A DNA stretch of 64,000 nt from UBA3102 sp964413055. GTDB lineage: Bacteria; Bacillota; Desulfotomaculia; Desulfotomaculales; Pelotomaculaceae. Both the position numbers and the translations under genes were made by a program. This document shows positions 54,516-63,737 of the stretch, in pieces (position 1 is the first letter of the stretch; each line of letters begins with the position of its first letter). The stretch is taken from positions 1 through 64,000 of the forward strand of contig CAYPRB010000003.1 of NCBI GenBank assembly GCA_964413055.1, read 5' to 3'. A model generated the notes under the pieces. The model saw nothing but the letters and a program-made list of their open reading frames with translations. It ran no database searches and was not told where the DNA came from.

Positions 54516-56418
54516 CAGTAATTACCTCCTTATTTGGGCGGACCGTCCCTTTGGATATAGCTTGTTTCGGACATTTGGCCATACAAGCAGCGCATTTTAC
54601 GCACTTTTCCGGATTGATCCGGTAGGTTTGTTTTGGATCTCTAGTTATTGCTCCTGCGGGACAAACTTTAGCACATAGGCCACAGGCGATACATTGCTCT
54701 TCGTTAATGACAAACTCAAGTAAATTTTTGCAAACTCCGGCGGGACAGGTTTTATCTCTTATGTGGGCTATATATTCATCTTTAAAATAGCGGAGGGTTG
54801 AAATTATCGGATTTGGTGCCGTCTGGCCCAAGCCGCATAGTGATGCATCACGAATATCATAGGAGAGTTCTTCTAATATTTCCAGGTCTTCCATTTCTCC
54901 ATTTCCTGCGGTAATTCTTTTAAGTATTTCCAGCAGACGTTTTGTCCCCACGCGACAAGGAGTACAGCGTCCGCACGATTCGTCCTGGGTGAATTCCAAA
55001 TAAAAACGGGCTATATCTACCATGCAGTCGTCATCATTCATAACGATCATGCCTCCGGAACCCATCATTGACCCGGTTTCCTTAAGTGATTCGTAATCTA
55101 TAGGTAAGTCCAGGTATTTTTCCGGTATGCAACCCCCGGATGGTCCCCCGGTCTGTACCGCTTTAAATTTTTTATTGCCGGGAATACCACCCCCGATATC
55201 AAATATGATGGTGCGCAGGGTAGTACCCATAGGTACCTCAATCAGCCCGGTATTTTTTATTTTACCCGCCAGAGAAAATACTTTTGATCCCTTGCTGGTA
55301 GCTGTTCCGTGCCCATAGTACCATTCCCATCCTTTCCTGAAAATAACCGGTATATTGGCGTAGGTCTCAACATTATTAATTAAGGTTGGTTTGCCCCACA
55401 GACCTTCCTGGGCCGGATAAGGCGGTCTGGGTCGTGGTTCTCCCCGTTGTCCCATTATTGAATGCAGGAGGGCGGTTTCCTCGCCGCAAACAAATGCTCC
55501 TGCTCCTAAACGTAATTTGATATCAAAATTAAAGATAGAATTAAAAAGATTTTCTCCTAAAAGTCCATATTTTTGGGCTTGTTTAATAGCAGTTTCCAGC
55601 CTGTTTACGGCTATAGGATATTCAGCACGAATATATATATATCCTTTATTAGCGCCAATACAGTAACCTGCAATGGCCATGGCTTCCAATACGCTGTGCG
55701 GATCTCCCTCCAGTATGCTGCGGTCCATAAAGGCACCGGGATCTCCTTCATCAGCGTTACAAACAACGTACTTTGGGGTAACGTCCTGCATAGCCGTTAA
55801 TTCCCACTTTTTACCGACAGGGAAACCAGCGCCTCCCCTGCCCCGAAGGCCGGACTTTTTTATGATATCAATTATCTGCTCCTGATTTTGATTTAAAATG
55901 ACCTCAGCCAGGGCAAAATAACCATCACGTGCAATATACTCTCTAATATCCTCGGGATTGATTACGCCACAGTTGCTTAGAACGATTCTCTTCTGAAATT
56001 TAAAAAAATCAAGTTCAGCTATTTGAGAAGTTTTCGCACCCGTTCTTTCTTCCCGGTAAAGGAGCTTTTCAATTATTTTTCCGTTTACCAAATGGGCTTC
56101 CACCAGTAGTTTGGCATCTTCGGGTTTTACCCGGCAGTAGAATATCTCACCGGGATGAACTACGACAATGGGCCCGTGCTGACAAAAACCAAAACAGCCG
56201 GTTTTTATTAACCGTACATTGTTTTCCAAACCACGTAATTTTATTTCCTTTTCTAACTCCAAGAGCAATGCTTGGCTGGCTGAAGATGAACAGGCAGTGC
56301 CCGAACAAACTAAAATTTGTGTCAGGCCCAGACCGTTACTATGACCCAAGCGCTGCTTGATCAACGGGTGATACTTTGTTTTTATCGCCTTTAAATCTTC
56401 AATGCTGCGAATTTTCAA
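54457..56418 (-). CDS. hydB: HydB, NADH-binding flavoprotein subunit of the hydrogenase
   Basis: This NuoF-like subunit is about 653 aa. It has an N-terminal thioredoxin-fold 2Fe-2S domain (CSGTACSSSASQAL, TGCFGFCQHGP), the FMN/NADH-binding core (GLRGRGGAGFPVGKKW; CNADEGDPGAFMDRSILEGDPH; YIYIRAEYP), the cluster motif ESCGRCTPCRVGT and a C-terminal pair of 4Fe-4S motifs (CIACGLCAKVCP, CVKCAACMAKCP). The TTG at 56418 is chosen because AAAGGTG lies 6 bp upstream; an in-frame TTG at 56448 would overlap hydC further. It accepts or donates electrons at NAD(H). Confidence 0.94.
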   Translation of the reverse strand: MKIRSIEDLKAIKTKYHPLIKQRLGHSNGLGLTQILVCSGTACSSSASQALLLELEKEIKLRGLENNVRLIKTGCFGFCQHGPIVVVHPGEIFYCRVKPEDAKLLVEAHLVNGKIIEKLLYREERTGAKTSQIAELDFFKFQKRIVLSNCGVINPEDIREYIARDGYFALAEVILNQNQEQIIDIIKKSGLRGRGGAGFPVGKKWELTAMQDVTPKYVVCNADEGDPGAFMDRSILEGDPHSVLEAMAIAGYCIGANKGYIYIRAEYPIAVNRLETAIKQAQKYGLLGENLFNSIFNFDIKLRLGAGAFVCGEETALLHSIMGQRGEPRPRPPYPAQEGLWGKPTLINNVETYANIPVIFRKGWEWYYGHGTATSKGSKVFSLAGKIKNTGLIEVPMGTTLRTIIFDIGGGIPGNKKFKAVQTGGPSGGCIPEKYLDLPIDYESLKETGSMMGSGGMIVMNDDDCMVDIARFYLEFTQDESCGRCTPCRVGTKRLLEILKRITAGNGEMEDLEILEELSYDIRDASLCGLGQTAPNPIISTLRYFKDEYIAHIRDKTCPAGVCKNLLEFVINEEQCIACGLCAKVCPAGAITRDPKQTYRINPEKCVKCAACMAKCPKQAISKGTVRPNKEVITDGATGIFTGSDSQEERATL

Positions 56419-56977
56419 AATGTTCACCTTTCCCCCGGTATTTTTCAATTATTTTATCAATATCATTAATACTGGCTTTTCCATGAACTTCTTCATTAAC
56501 CATTAGGACCGGAGCTAACCCGCAGGCACCGATGCAACGGGTACTTCTAATAGTAAAGAGTTGGTCCGGGGTGGTTTCCCCCTCGTCAATTCCGAGCCGG
56601 TCTTTAAGGGCATTCATAAGTTCCTGGGCACCTTTTACATAACAAGCGGTACCCAGGCAAAGGTTCAACGTGTTTTTTCCTTTTGGTTCAGTTGCAAAAA
56701 GGGAGTAAAATGTTACCACACCGTTGACTTCTGCAACGGGGGTTTCTGTTTTTTCAGCTATATAGGCTTGCACCTCTTCCGGCAGATAACCGAAAATTTC
56801 TTGAGCTTTTACCAGAATTCTGATTAACTGGCCGGGTTCATTGGAATATTGCCGGATAACCCGGTTTAATTGCTCATATTGTTGCTCTTTTTGAGTGCTT
56901 TTTGGCAGTTCGTGGCTTTTATATAGAAATGTGATTTCTTGTTTTTCAGGCACTGCTTTGTTACCATGAAAAGTCAT
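56399..56977 (-). CDS. hydC: HydC, NuoE-like 2Fe-2S subunit of the hydrogenase
   Basis: This 192-aa NuoE-like thioredoxin-fold subunit has a variable N-terminus, LVKAQEIFGYLPEEVQAYIAE, and the 2Fe-2S cysteines in LCLGTACYVKGAQ and TRCIGACGLAPVLMVNEEVHG. ATG start behind GGGGGTGA. It heads the order hydC-hydB-hydA, with both gene junctions overlapping, which suggests translational coupling. No separate ferredoxin or maturase gene is nearby. Confidence 0.94.
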   Translation of the reverse strand: MTFHGNKAVPEKQEITFLYKSHELPKSTQKEQQYEQLNRVIRQYSNEPGQLIRILVKAQEIFGYLPEEVQAYIAEKTETPVAEVNGVVTFYSLFATEPKGKNTLNLCLGTACYVKGAQELMNALKDRLGIDEGETTPDQLFTIRSTRCIGACGLAPVLMVNEEVHGKASINDIDKIIEKYRGKGEHFENSQH

Positions 56978-57063
56978 CTTTTCACCCCCGCTCTTTATTT
57001 CTATATTGTTTTAATTTAAGAATCTTTTATGCTGCAAAAAACAAAAAATAATAAAAATAAAAA

Positions 57064-57089
57064 AACGGCGGAAACTAAATTCCACCGTT
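57064..57089 (-). terminator. terminator of the glycosyltransferase gene
   Basis: AACGGCGGAA (57064-57073) and TTCCACCGTT (57080-57089) form a 10-bp stem with one mismatch. On the minus strand it is followed by a long T run. It separates this gene from hydC. Confidence 0.8.
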
Positions 57090-57094
57090 CCGAA

Positions 57095-58261
57095 TTAAGA
57101 AGAATTTTTTGAGTTAGGCATTTTTTTCTTTTCGAGTAATTCTAGATAACAGTTTGTAAGCCTGGCGCAGCAGTTGAAAGAAGATAATTTTTTAGCGTTC
57201 AGCCTGGCGTGATAACTCATTTTGTCTTTAAGAGTTCTATCATTGATGATACGGCACACTTTTTCTGCAAACTGAACCGGTTCAGGCTCTGATAAGTAGC
57301 CGTCCACACCATGTTCCAGCATCTCTGAGACACCATTTGCCCCTACGGCTACTACCGGCAGTCCCGCAGCTTTAGCTTCTGTAATCACTATCCCTTGAGT
57401 TTCAGTCAAAGAAGAAAATACAAACATATTGGCTCCAGCGTAACAATTAACTACTTGCTGGTGCGGCAGTGGGCCGGTAAAAATTACTTGTTGGCCAATG
57501 CCTAAATCATTGGCATAATTTTTTAATTCTTCTTCATCCGGACCTCCCCCAACCAGAACCAAAATAGAATTACTTATATTTTGATGGATCAAGAAAAAAC
57601 TTTTCATGAGAAATTTGATATTTTTTTCCTGTCCGAGTCGCCCTACGAAAAGGAGCACCTGGTCTGCCGGGTTAATATTAAAACGTTTTCTGAGCCATGC
57701 GGGATCAGAGCCTTGAAATGCATTGATGTTAATCCCCGTAGGGATTTTATTAATTGATGTACGGACACCTATTTTGTATAAATAATCACCTATCACATGT
57801 GTGGGCACTATAACCAGGTCACATTGATTACAAAAATCGCGACTAATTTTTTGGGCCAATTCTTTAGTGAATGAGCTGGCAAAGGGCACGTAGTGAATAT
57901 ACTGGTCATAAAGGGTATGGAAGGTAAATACCAAAGGAATGTTTAATTTTCTTGCGTACCTGGCACCCAGGCGTCCGAGTAGAAACGGGGAATGAACGTG
58001 AATCAAATCTAAATTTAAACGTTGAATAGTAGGTCTGAATTTAGGGGAATAAGGAAAGGCCAGCGTAAAGTTACGGTTAGTGGGAGACGGAATAGAATTA
58101 AAACGGAAAACACCGGTTTCTTTTTTGCAATTTTTATAATTAGGCGCAAAGATAAAAACCTCATGCCCGAGGTTTGTAAGTTCATCGGTAAAAGTTTGAA
58201 TAGAACGGACAACACCGCTTATATATGGCAGGTAGCTGTCTGTAAAGACGCCTATTTTCAT
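57095..58261 (-). CDS. GT4-family glycosyltransferase
   Basis: This 388-aa GT-B glycosyltransferase has the N-terminus KIGVFTDSYLPYISGVVRSIQTFTDELTNLGHEVFIFAP, the linker VLLFVGRLGQEKNIKFLMKSF and the donor site FVFSSLTETQGIVITEAKAAGLPVVAVGANGVSEML (E-x7-E). It is close in pattern to glycolipid glucosyl- or mannosyltransferases that act on diacylglycerol at the cytoplasmic membrane face. The acceptor is not certain. ATG start at 58261. Confidence 0.85.
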   Translation of the reverse strand: MKIGVFTDSYLPYISGVVRSIQTFTDELTNLGHEVFIFAPNYKNCKKETGVFRFNSIPSPTNRNFTLAFPYSPKFRPTIQRLNLDLIHVHSPFLLGRLGARYARKLNIPLVFTFHTLYDQYIHYVPFASSFTKELAQKISRDFCNQCDLVIVPTHVIGDYLYKIGVRTSINKIPTGININAFQGSDPAWLRKRFNINPADQVLLFVGRLGQEKNIKFLMKSFFLIHQNISNSILVLVGGGPDEEELKNYANDLGIGQQVIFTGPLPHQQVVNCYAGANMFVFSSLTETQGIVITEAKAAGLPVVAVGANGVSEMLEHGVDGYLSEPEPVQFAEKVCRIINDRTLKDKMSYHARLNAKKLSSFNCCARLTNCYLELLEKKKMPNSKNSS

Positions 58262-58363
58262 ATTACCGGAGCCTCCAATTTCAGAGCTTGTGTCGCAATT
58301 TTATCATATTTGTTAATAAGAGAGCAAGTAAACCCACTGTATGTGTCCGGATATTAGATTATA

Positions 58364-58819
58364 TTAGAAATCGGTAATCAGTATATGGTTAATTCTCCAG
58401 CCGTTTTCAGTTTTAATCAGATGGTATTCTGCTTTATAAAAGAACCTGTTGCAGGTTAAGGGGTCATATTCGGTTAAATCAAAATAAACTACGGCTTTAT
58501 TCTCAAATAGGCGGTTAATTTTAATGTTTTTTGCTTTTATTTTATAATGCCAATCGGTAGGCTTGTTAACAAATTCCCAGGTGGAATTATTAATCCTGGA
58601 AACCAGGGGCGCGGTATAATAACAGCCTAAAATTATATCCAGTTCGTCTGGTGTAGAAGCACGCATCCATTTTGTGTCCGCGACCGAATTTCTTACCAGA
58701 GCTATTATTTCTATTTCATCTGCTGATAATGTATAGTTTAATTGTTCAGGAATAACGCAAGACGTTTTTGTAAAAAAACATGATAATACAAAAATCACCA
58801 CTAAAATATATTTATTCAA
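58364..58819 (-). CDS. small exported protein, 151 aa
   Basis: This unrecognised protein has an N-terminal hydrophobic signal (MNKYILVVIFVLSCFF), then a Cys at about residue 21 that could be a weak lipobox (TKTSC). The remainder looks like an alpha/beta domain (WEFVNKPTDWHYKIKAKNIKINRLFENKAVVYFDLTEYDP; AEYHLIKTENGWRINHILITDF), similar to NTF2/SnoaL-like folds seen in secreted proteins. ATG behind GGAGGTG on the minus strand. No function is assigned. Confidence 0.6.
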   Translation of the reverse strand: MNKYILVVIFVLSCFFTKTSCVIPEQLNYTLSADEIEIIALVRNSVADTKWMRASTPDELDIILGCYYTAPLVSRINNSTWEFVNKPTDWHYKIKAKNIKINRLFENKAVVYFDLTEYDPLTCNRFFYKAEYHLIKTENGWRINHILITDF

Positions 58820-58895
58820 AATAAGGCACCTCCGCTATTTCTATATTACGGTGTGCCAACTAAAATATCCTTCCATATTTTGTTATATTTTTAAA

Positions 58896-59366
58896 TTAAT
58901 GCCTTAAGGTTGCTACCATCCTAATTGGTTTTAAAAGTAAATTCAACCCGCAGATAATATCGGGGACGATTACGTCAGCTGCCGTTAAAGCTTTAACTGA
59001 AGTTCCCTCCGGTCCCAGGACAGCAATGCCGATTATTGCTTCTTTGAGCATCATCTCGTCATTGGTTCCGTTCCCAAAGGCAACCGTTTCATTAGTTCCT
59101 AACTTTTGAATAATTTTTAATTTTTCCGCTGAACCGAGAGGTTCTTTTAAGGTAATTACTTTACCGTTCAGGTTGGAACAGGCTGAAACGCACGTGCCGA
59201 ATGTATCTGCTGTAAGTATGTAAATGTCTGTAACTACAGAGAGCTCGTCCAATTTTTCTTTGACTCCGGGTAAAATATTGCCGTCCAGGGCGATGGTACC
59301 ATTAAAGTCCAGAACAACATTTTTTAAGGCAAGTACGCCTTTTCCGGGAATGCTTATTTTGATCAT
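58896..59366 (-). CDS. HAD-superfamily protein, P-type ATPase-like soluble domain
   Basis: This 156-aa HAD-fold protein has the nucleophile motif VVLDFNGTIALDG (Asp near residue 20), motif II in YILTADTFGT, the lysine in SAEKLKIIQKLG and the acidic motif AFGNGTNDEMMLKEA. The family is known as soluble P-type-ATPase-like phosphatases. Motif I is DFNGT rather than DxDxT, as in P-type ATPases (DKTGT-like lacking the second Asp). The substrate is unknown. It lies 54 bp after the phosphofructokinase gene. Confidence 0.8.
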   Translation of the reverse strand: MIKISIPGKGVLALKNVVLDFNGTIALDGNILPGVKEKLDELSVVTDIYILTADTFGTCVSACSNLNGKVITLKEPLGSAEKLKIIQKLGTNETVAFGNGTNDEMMLKEAIIGIAVLGPEGTSVKALTAADVIVPDIICGLNLLLKPIRMVATLRH

Positions 59367-59420
59367 TTCTATCCCTCAAATGATTTAAATTGGTTTAAAA
59401 TACAACGGTGTAAAAATTAG

Positions 59421-60524
59421 TTAATCCCCGAGGGAAATGCCCACCTGCCTTGCAGTTTGAATAATATCGCTGTCGGTGGGTACCAGCCTCATTTCTCCTA
59501 CGGCTTTTGCCAGTGAAACTGATTTTATGTTCGGGGTGCGCAGGCATACCATTTCTCCAAATTTACCGGACATTAAAAGATTAACCGCCCCGGTGCCGTA
59601 ACGGGTAGCCAGGATCCGGTCAAAAGCAGTCGGACTCCCGCCGCGCTGCAAGTGTCCCAGTACAGTTACCCGGGTTTCCATTCCGGTCGCTTCTTCAATT
59701 TGCCGGGCAACCTTGGTTCCTATACCACCTAACCTGACGGGATCATAACTATCTTTAATCCTTTTCTTTACGACCATCTCTCCGTTTACCGATTTTGCTC
59801 CTTCCGCAACTACCACGATACTGAATTTTTTTCCCAGGTTACACCTTTCAATAATCTTAGTATTAACCTTATCAATTAAAAAAGGGATTTCGGGAATTAA
59901 AATTACATCCGCTCCTCCGGCGATGCCGGATTCAAGTGCGATCCATCCGGCATAACGTCCCATAACTTCCAAGACCATTACGCGGTGGTGTGATTCGGCA
60001 GTTGTATGCAGCTTGTCCAGTGCCTCGGTAGCTGTCGTTAAGGCGGTGTCAAATCCAAAAGTTTGGTCCGTTGCGGACAAGTCATTATCAATGGTTTTAG
60101 GCACCCCTACCACCGGAAGGCCTTTTTTTTCATAAAATTCTTTGGCGATAGTAAGACTGCCGTCCCCACCTATTATCACCATGGCATCAATACCTTGAAT
60201 ATTTATGTTCTCAACCACCCGGTCGGAAACATCTCTGAATACTTTACGGCCTTCAATCACCATCGGGTAATGAAAGGGGTTGTCCCTGTTGGTAGTACCT
60301 AAAATAGTTCCGCCGCGCGGTAAAATGCCGATTACGTTTTTTTCTGTTAATTCCCTGGCCCGGTTTTGGATTAAACCACCGAAACCGTTTTCAAAACCAA
60401 TCACTGAAAGGTTGTATTCTTTAATTGCCGTTTTCACAACCGCCCGGATTACGGCGTTTAAACCCGGACAGTCGCCCCCGCCGGTCAAAACACCGATCCG
60501 CCTGATCTTATCAATTGTTACCAT
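59421..60524 (-). CDS. pfkA: 6-phosphofructokinase
   Basis: This is a 367-aa phosphofructokinase phosphorylating fructose 6-phosphate. It has the nucleotide motif GGGDCPGLNAVIRAVV, GGTILGTTNRDNP, the phosphate-donor loop IIGGDGSLTIA and the catalytic VPKTIDNDLSATDQTFGFDTA, with substrate motifs EVMGRYAGWIAL and HLQRGGSPTAFDR. It combines Gly in GGDGS (ATP type) with Lys in PKTIDND (typical of the PPi-type or mixed clade), so the donor is not certain. The ATG at 60524 is chosen because GGGGAGG lies 6 bp upstream; an ATG at 60539 overlaps that site. Confidence 0.92.
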   Translation of the reverse strand: MVTIDKIRRIGVLTGGGDCPGLNAVIRAVVKTAIKEYNLSVIGFENGFGGLIQNRARELTEKNVIGILPRGGTILGTTNRDNPFHYPMVIEGRKVFRDVSDRVVENINIQGIDAMVIIGGDGSLTIAKEFYEKKGLPVVGVPKTIDNDLSATDQTFGFDTALTTATEALDKLHTTAESHHRVMVLEVMGRYAGWIALESGIAGGADVILIPEIPFLIDKVNTKIIERCNLGKKFSIVVVAEGAKSVNGEMVVKKRIKDSYDPVRLGGIGTKVARQIEEATGMETRVTVLGHLQRGGSPTAFDRILATRYGTGAVNLLMSGKFGEMVCLRTPNIKSVSLAKAVGEMRLVPTDSDIIQTARQVGISLGD

Positions 60525-60625
60525 GCCATTCCTCCCCATATTTTGATCTTTAACTTTATACAGATAAGCTACCGGTGCCGGGCAATTCCGATAGCTTATA
60601 TATGGGCTTTGACATTTAACAGGTT

Positions 60626-63394
60626 TTAAATATTACTTGTCTCAGTTGCATTTTTATCCAATTCGTTTAAAACCTGCTTTAATTTATGCAGTGCTTCTCC
60701 ATAACCAGCCCAATCACCGTTTATCAGTTTGGCTTGAGCTTCATCGTACAGTTCATTAGCTCTTTCAATTAATTCTTTGATGTTGGTTGACGGTATTGGT
60801 GACTCACCGGCTGTAGAAGGTTCAGGTTCCTGGGTCCCGGTTGTGGTTTGACCGAAAATTACTTCCAGCGCTTTATTAAGAGTAGGTTCCATAACCACTT
60901 TATCTCCATGAACAACGATTACCCGGCTCATCTCGGGCATTTTGCTCTGATCGGACTGAAGATAAACAGGTTCTACGTAAAGCAGGGCATCATTAATCGG
61001 TATTGCCAGGAGATTACCGCGAATGACACTGGAACCCCGCTGGTCCCACAGGGAAAGCTGTTGCGAAATAGTGGTATCCTGGTTGATTCTTGCTTCCACT
61101 TGCATGGGGCCATAAACAAGCTCCTGCTTGGGAAAACTGTATTGTAAAAGGCTGCCGTAGTTATCTCCGTCCGATCTGGCGGCAATCCATGAAATCATGT
61201 TTTTCTTGCTCTGCGGGGTAAAAGGCATTATTAAAATAAACTCCGGTTCCTCCTTACCGGGCAATTTTATCACGGCATAATAAGGTTCCATTGGCCTTTC
61301 TTCACCGGCGAAAATTTCCGTGGGTAATTCCCACTTGTCTTCCTTGTTGTAAAATACCTGGGCATTTTTCATATGGTAGTTGGTATACATTGTGGCCTGA
61401 ATTTTAAAGAGATCTACGGGGTAACGGATATGTTGTCTTAAATCTGCAGGCATTTCACTTAAATCATGGAACATACCCGGGAAAATTTTACTGTAGGTTG
61501 TGACCACCGGGTCGTCGGGGTCGCTGATATAAAAATTTACCCCGCCATTATAAGCATCAATGACCACCTTTACTGCGTTGCGAAGGTAATTATTTGTGTT
61601 GTCATACGGTTCTGAATAAGGAAATTGAGCGGTGGTGGTATAAGCATCCCAAATCCAGTAAAGTTTACCTTCTTCACTTAAGACAACGTATGGATCATTG
61701 TCGTATTTCAGAAAAGGAGCTATCTTGGGCACCCTTTGTTGCAGGTTGCGGTAATATAAAACCCGGCTGTTATTATCGATATCATTGGAAAGCAGCATTT
61801 TATAATCATTTAGTGACAGGGCAAAGATTAATTTGTTAAATATATTATTTATTTGCACTCCGCCGTTGCCTTCGTATGTCGTATAAACGTTTTCCTCACC
61901 TTGGGGATAGTCAAATTCTTCCTCCGTTGTGTTCACAATTACATAATTATCGGTTGCTTCCCCGAAGTATATCTCCGGACGGGTTACTTCTAAATCAACA
62001 GAACTTACCGGAGGAATATCCTTCAAAAAGAAATTGGGAAGGCCTTCTTCCGTTGTTTCGTTTACCGGACTCATGGCTATACCGTAACCGTGCGTGTATA
62101 TAAGAGTTTCGTTAACCCAGTTCTTGGCTTGCGAAGGCAGTTGTTCCTGGTTTAATTCTCTTGCTGCCAGCATTACCTGCCGGTATTCACCGTCAATTAT
62201 ATAACGGTCGATATCAATATCTTTAAAATGGTAATAAAGTCGCATCTCTTGAAGTTGGCTGTAGGTTTGCCGGAAAGGTTCCCAATCCCACAGGCGGATA
62301 TTTCTGATTGTGTCCTGGTTGTTAATAATATTTTCAGCCGTAAGGAGCTGTCCGGCCGGAAAATCTTTTTCTTCTATTTTATCCATATTATAGGCCATCC
62401 TGGTAAATTTGATGTTCCTCTCCAGGTAAGGTTTTTCCATGGCGATTTCATTGGGGGTCACCTTGAACTTTTGCATCATGGCCGGGTAGACGCTGCCCAG
62501 GAGTATTGATGCCACTACAAGTATGCCGATGCTGTACAGGACCAGTCTGAACCGCTTAAAAAAAATATTAACCAGTATGGCCAAAGCGCAGATAAGAGCA
62601 ATAAAGGTTAAGACTTTGTAGGCCATCAAGTTGGCATTTATGGCAGTATAGCCTGGCCCCCAAACTGCGCCCTGGTGAGTGGAAAGCATATTAAATTGTT
62701 GCAATTTATAACCGGCTGCTTTGATAATAAAAAATATTGCCGCGAGGAAGGAAAGATGGTAGCGGGCAAAAATGCTAAAGTATGGTTTGCCACCATAATT
62801 AGAACTGCCCTGGACAACATTTATCAGCAGGTATACTATGGCTACCCAGAAAGCAATGGCTAAGATGATCCAGTTGGCAACATTATATAAAAAGTTATAA
62901 AAAGGCAGCTGAAAAACATAAAAACCTAAGTCCAGATTGAAAACCGGCTCGTTGGTTCCGAAAGAAGAAGGGTGCAGGAATTTTTGTAAGGTTACCCAGT
63001 TTCCTTCTACCGAAAAACTAAAAACAAATGCCGTGACCAGACTTAAAGCAAAAAAAATTGCCAGCAAGATACGCGGGGTGATGAAGTGGCTTAACGGGAG
63101 ATTTTGCACGGTAAGCGTTTCGCCCTCTTTGACGAAAGTTGCTTTTTTTGTTGCTTCTAAAACATTTTTACGAGTAAGCATCAGATTTAAAAATAGCAAT
63201 AAAAATAAGACCAAACCGACAGCAACCCGGAGGCCAATATCAGAAATAATAATGGTTAAAAAAACATTTTGAAAGTTGAGTGCTTGGAACCATAACCAGT
63301 CAATATATAGGTTTGCTCCCGCCTTTAAAAACACTAAAAAAATAATCGCTAATACAATTAATATCCTAAAACTCCAGCGGAACTTATTTTGCAC
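60626..63394 (-). CDS. UPF0182-family membrane protein
   Basis: This 922-aa protein of uncharacterised family UPF0182 has about seven transmembrane helices in the first 300 residues (starting FRILIVLAIIFLVFLKAGANLYIDWLWFQALNFQNVF). A large extracytoplasmic domain follows (PYLERNIKFTRMAYNMDKIEEKDFP; YTHGYGIAMSPVNETTEEGLPNFFLKDIPP), with a low-complexity region near 840-870 and a C-terminal helix pair. It is full length. ATG start behind GGAGG on the minus strand. The function of the family is unknown. Confidence 0.92.
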   Translation of the reverse strand: MQNKFRWSFRILIVLAIIFLVFLKAGANLYIDWLWFQALNFQNVFLTIIISDIGLRVAVGLVLFLLLFLNLMLTRKNVLEATKKATFVKEGETLTVQNLPLSHFITPRILLAIFFALSLVTAFVFSFSVEGNWVTLQKFLHPSSFGTNEPVFNLDLGFYVFQLPFYNFLYNVANWIILAIAFWVAIVYLLINVVQGSSNYGGKPYFSIFARYHLSFLAAIFFIIKAAGYKLQQFNMLSTHQGAVWGPGYTAINANLMAYKVLTFIALICALAILVNIFFKRFRLVLYSIGILVVASILLGSVYPAMMQKFKVTPNEIAMEKPYLERNIKFTRMAYNMDKIEEKDFPAGQLLTAENIINNQDTIRNIRLWDWEPFRQTYSQLQEMRLYYHFKDIDIDRYIIDGEYRQVMLAARELNQEQLPSQAKNWVNETLIYTHGYGIAMSPVNETTEEGLPNFFLKDIPPVSSVDLEVTRPEIYFGEATDNYVIVNTTEEEFDYPQGEENVYTTYEGNGGVQINNIFNKLIFALSLNDYKMLLSNDIDNNSRVLYYRNLQQRVPKIAPFLKYDNDPYVVLSEEGKLYWIWDAYTTTAQFPYSEPYDNTNNYLRNAVKVVIDAYNGGVNFYISDPDDPVVTTYSKIFPGMFHDLSEMPADLRQHIRYPVDLFKIQATMYTNYHMKNAQVFYNKEDKWELPTEIFAGEERPMEPYYAVIKLPGKEEPEFILIMPFTPQSKKNMISWIAARSDGDNYGSLLQYSFPKQELVYGPMQVEARINQDTTISQQLSLWDQRGSSVIRGNLLAIPINDALLYVEPVYLQSDQSKMPEMSRVIVVHGDKVVMEPTLNKALEVIFGQTTTGTQEPEPSTAGESPIPSTNIKELIERANELYDEAQAKLINGDWAGYGEALHKLKQVLNELDKNATETSNI

Positions 63395-63427
63395 AGTTAA
63401 CCTCCTCTATATATTGGTTAAAAAAAA

Positions 63428-63604
63428 TTACATGGGTTTGGGTATCTTCTGAGACTCGTCAGCTTCATGCTTTAGTTTGGCCTTGCATCTTAAACAAACC
63501 GATAATGATTTTTTCGGCATATCATCGTCGTCATCATCATAGGGATTAGTGTTTGCCAACTCCTCTTCAATAATTTTTCCGCATAACATGCAGCGCGTTT
63601 TCAT
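63428..63604 (-). CDS. small zinc-ribbon protein, 58 aa
   Basis: This short gene has ATG at 63604, with GGGGGTGA a few bases upstream, and TAA at 63430-63428. The product starts MKTRCMLCGKIIEEEL, has an acidic patch of consecutive Asp residues, and then VCLRCKAKLKHEA. The two CxxC pairs should bind one zinc ion. It lies 33 bp upstream of the UPF0182 gene in the same direction and may be co-transcribed. The partner is unknown. Confidence 0.7.
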   Translation of the reverse strand: MKTRCMLCGKIIEEELANTNPYDDDDDDMPKKSLSVCLRCKAKLKHEADESQKIPKPM

Positions 63605-63704
63605 ACTGTCACCCCCGCAAATTAATCAATATTTATATGTATATTTGATTTATTCGCTATCAAACGTTCGATTCCTGCCCATTAAAAAAAATAGCCTATA
63701 ATTA

Positions 63705-63729
63705 AATAACGCCCCTTTTAGGCGTTATT
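63705..63729 (-). terminator. terminator after deoC
   Basis: AATAACGCC (63705-63713) pairs perfectly with GGCGTTATT (63721-63729) over a 7-base loop. It lies just downstream of the deoC stop on the minus strand. Confidence 0.7.
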
Positions 63730-63737
63730 TACGTTGT

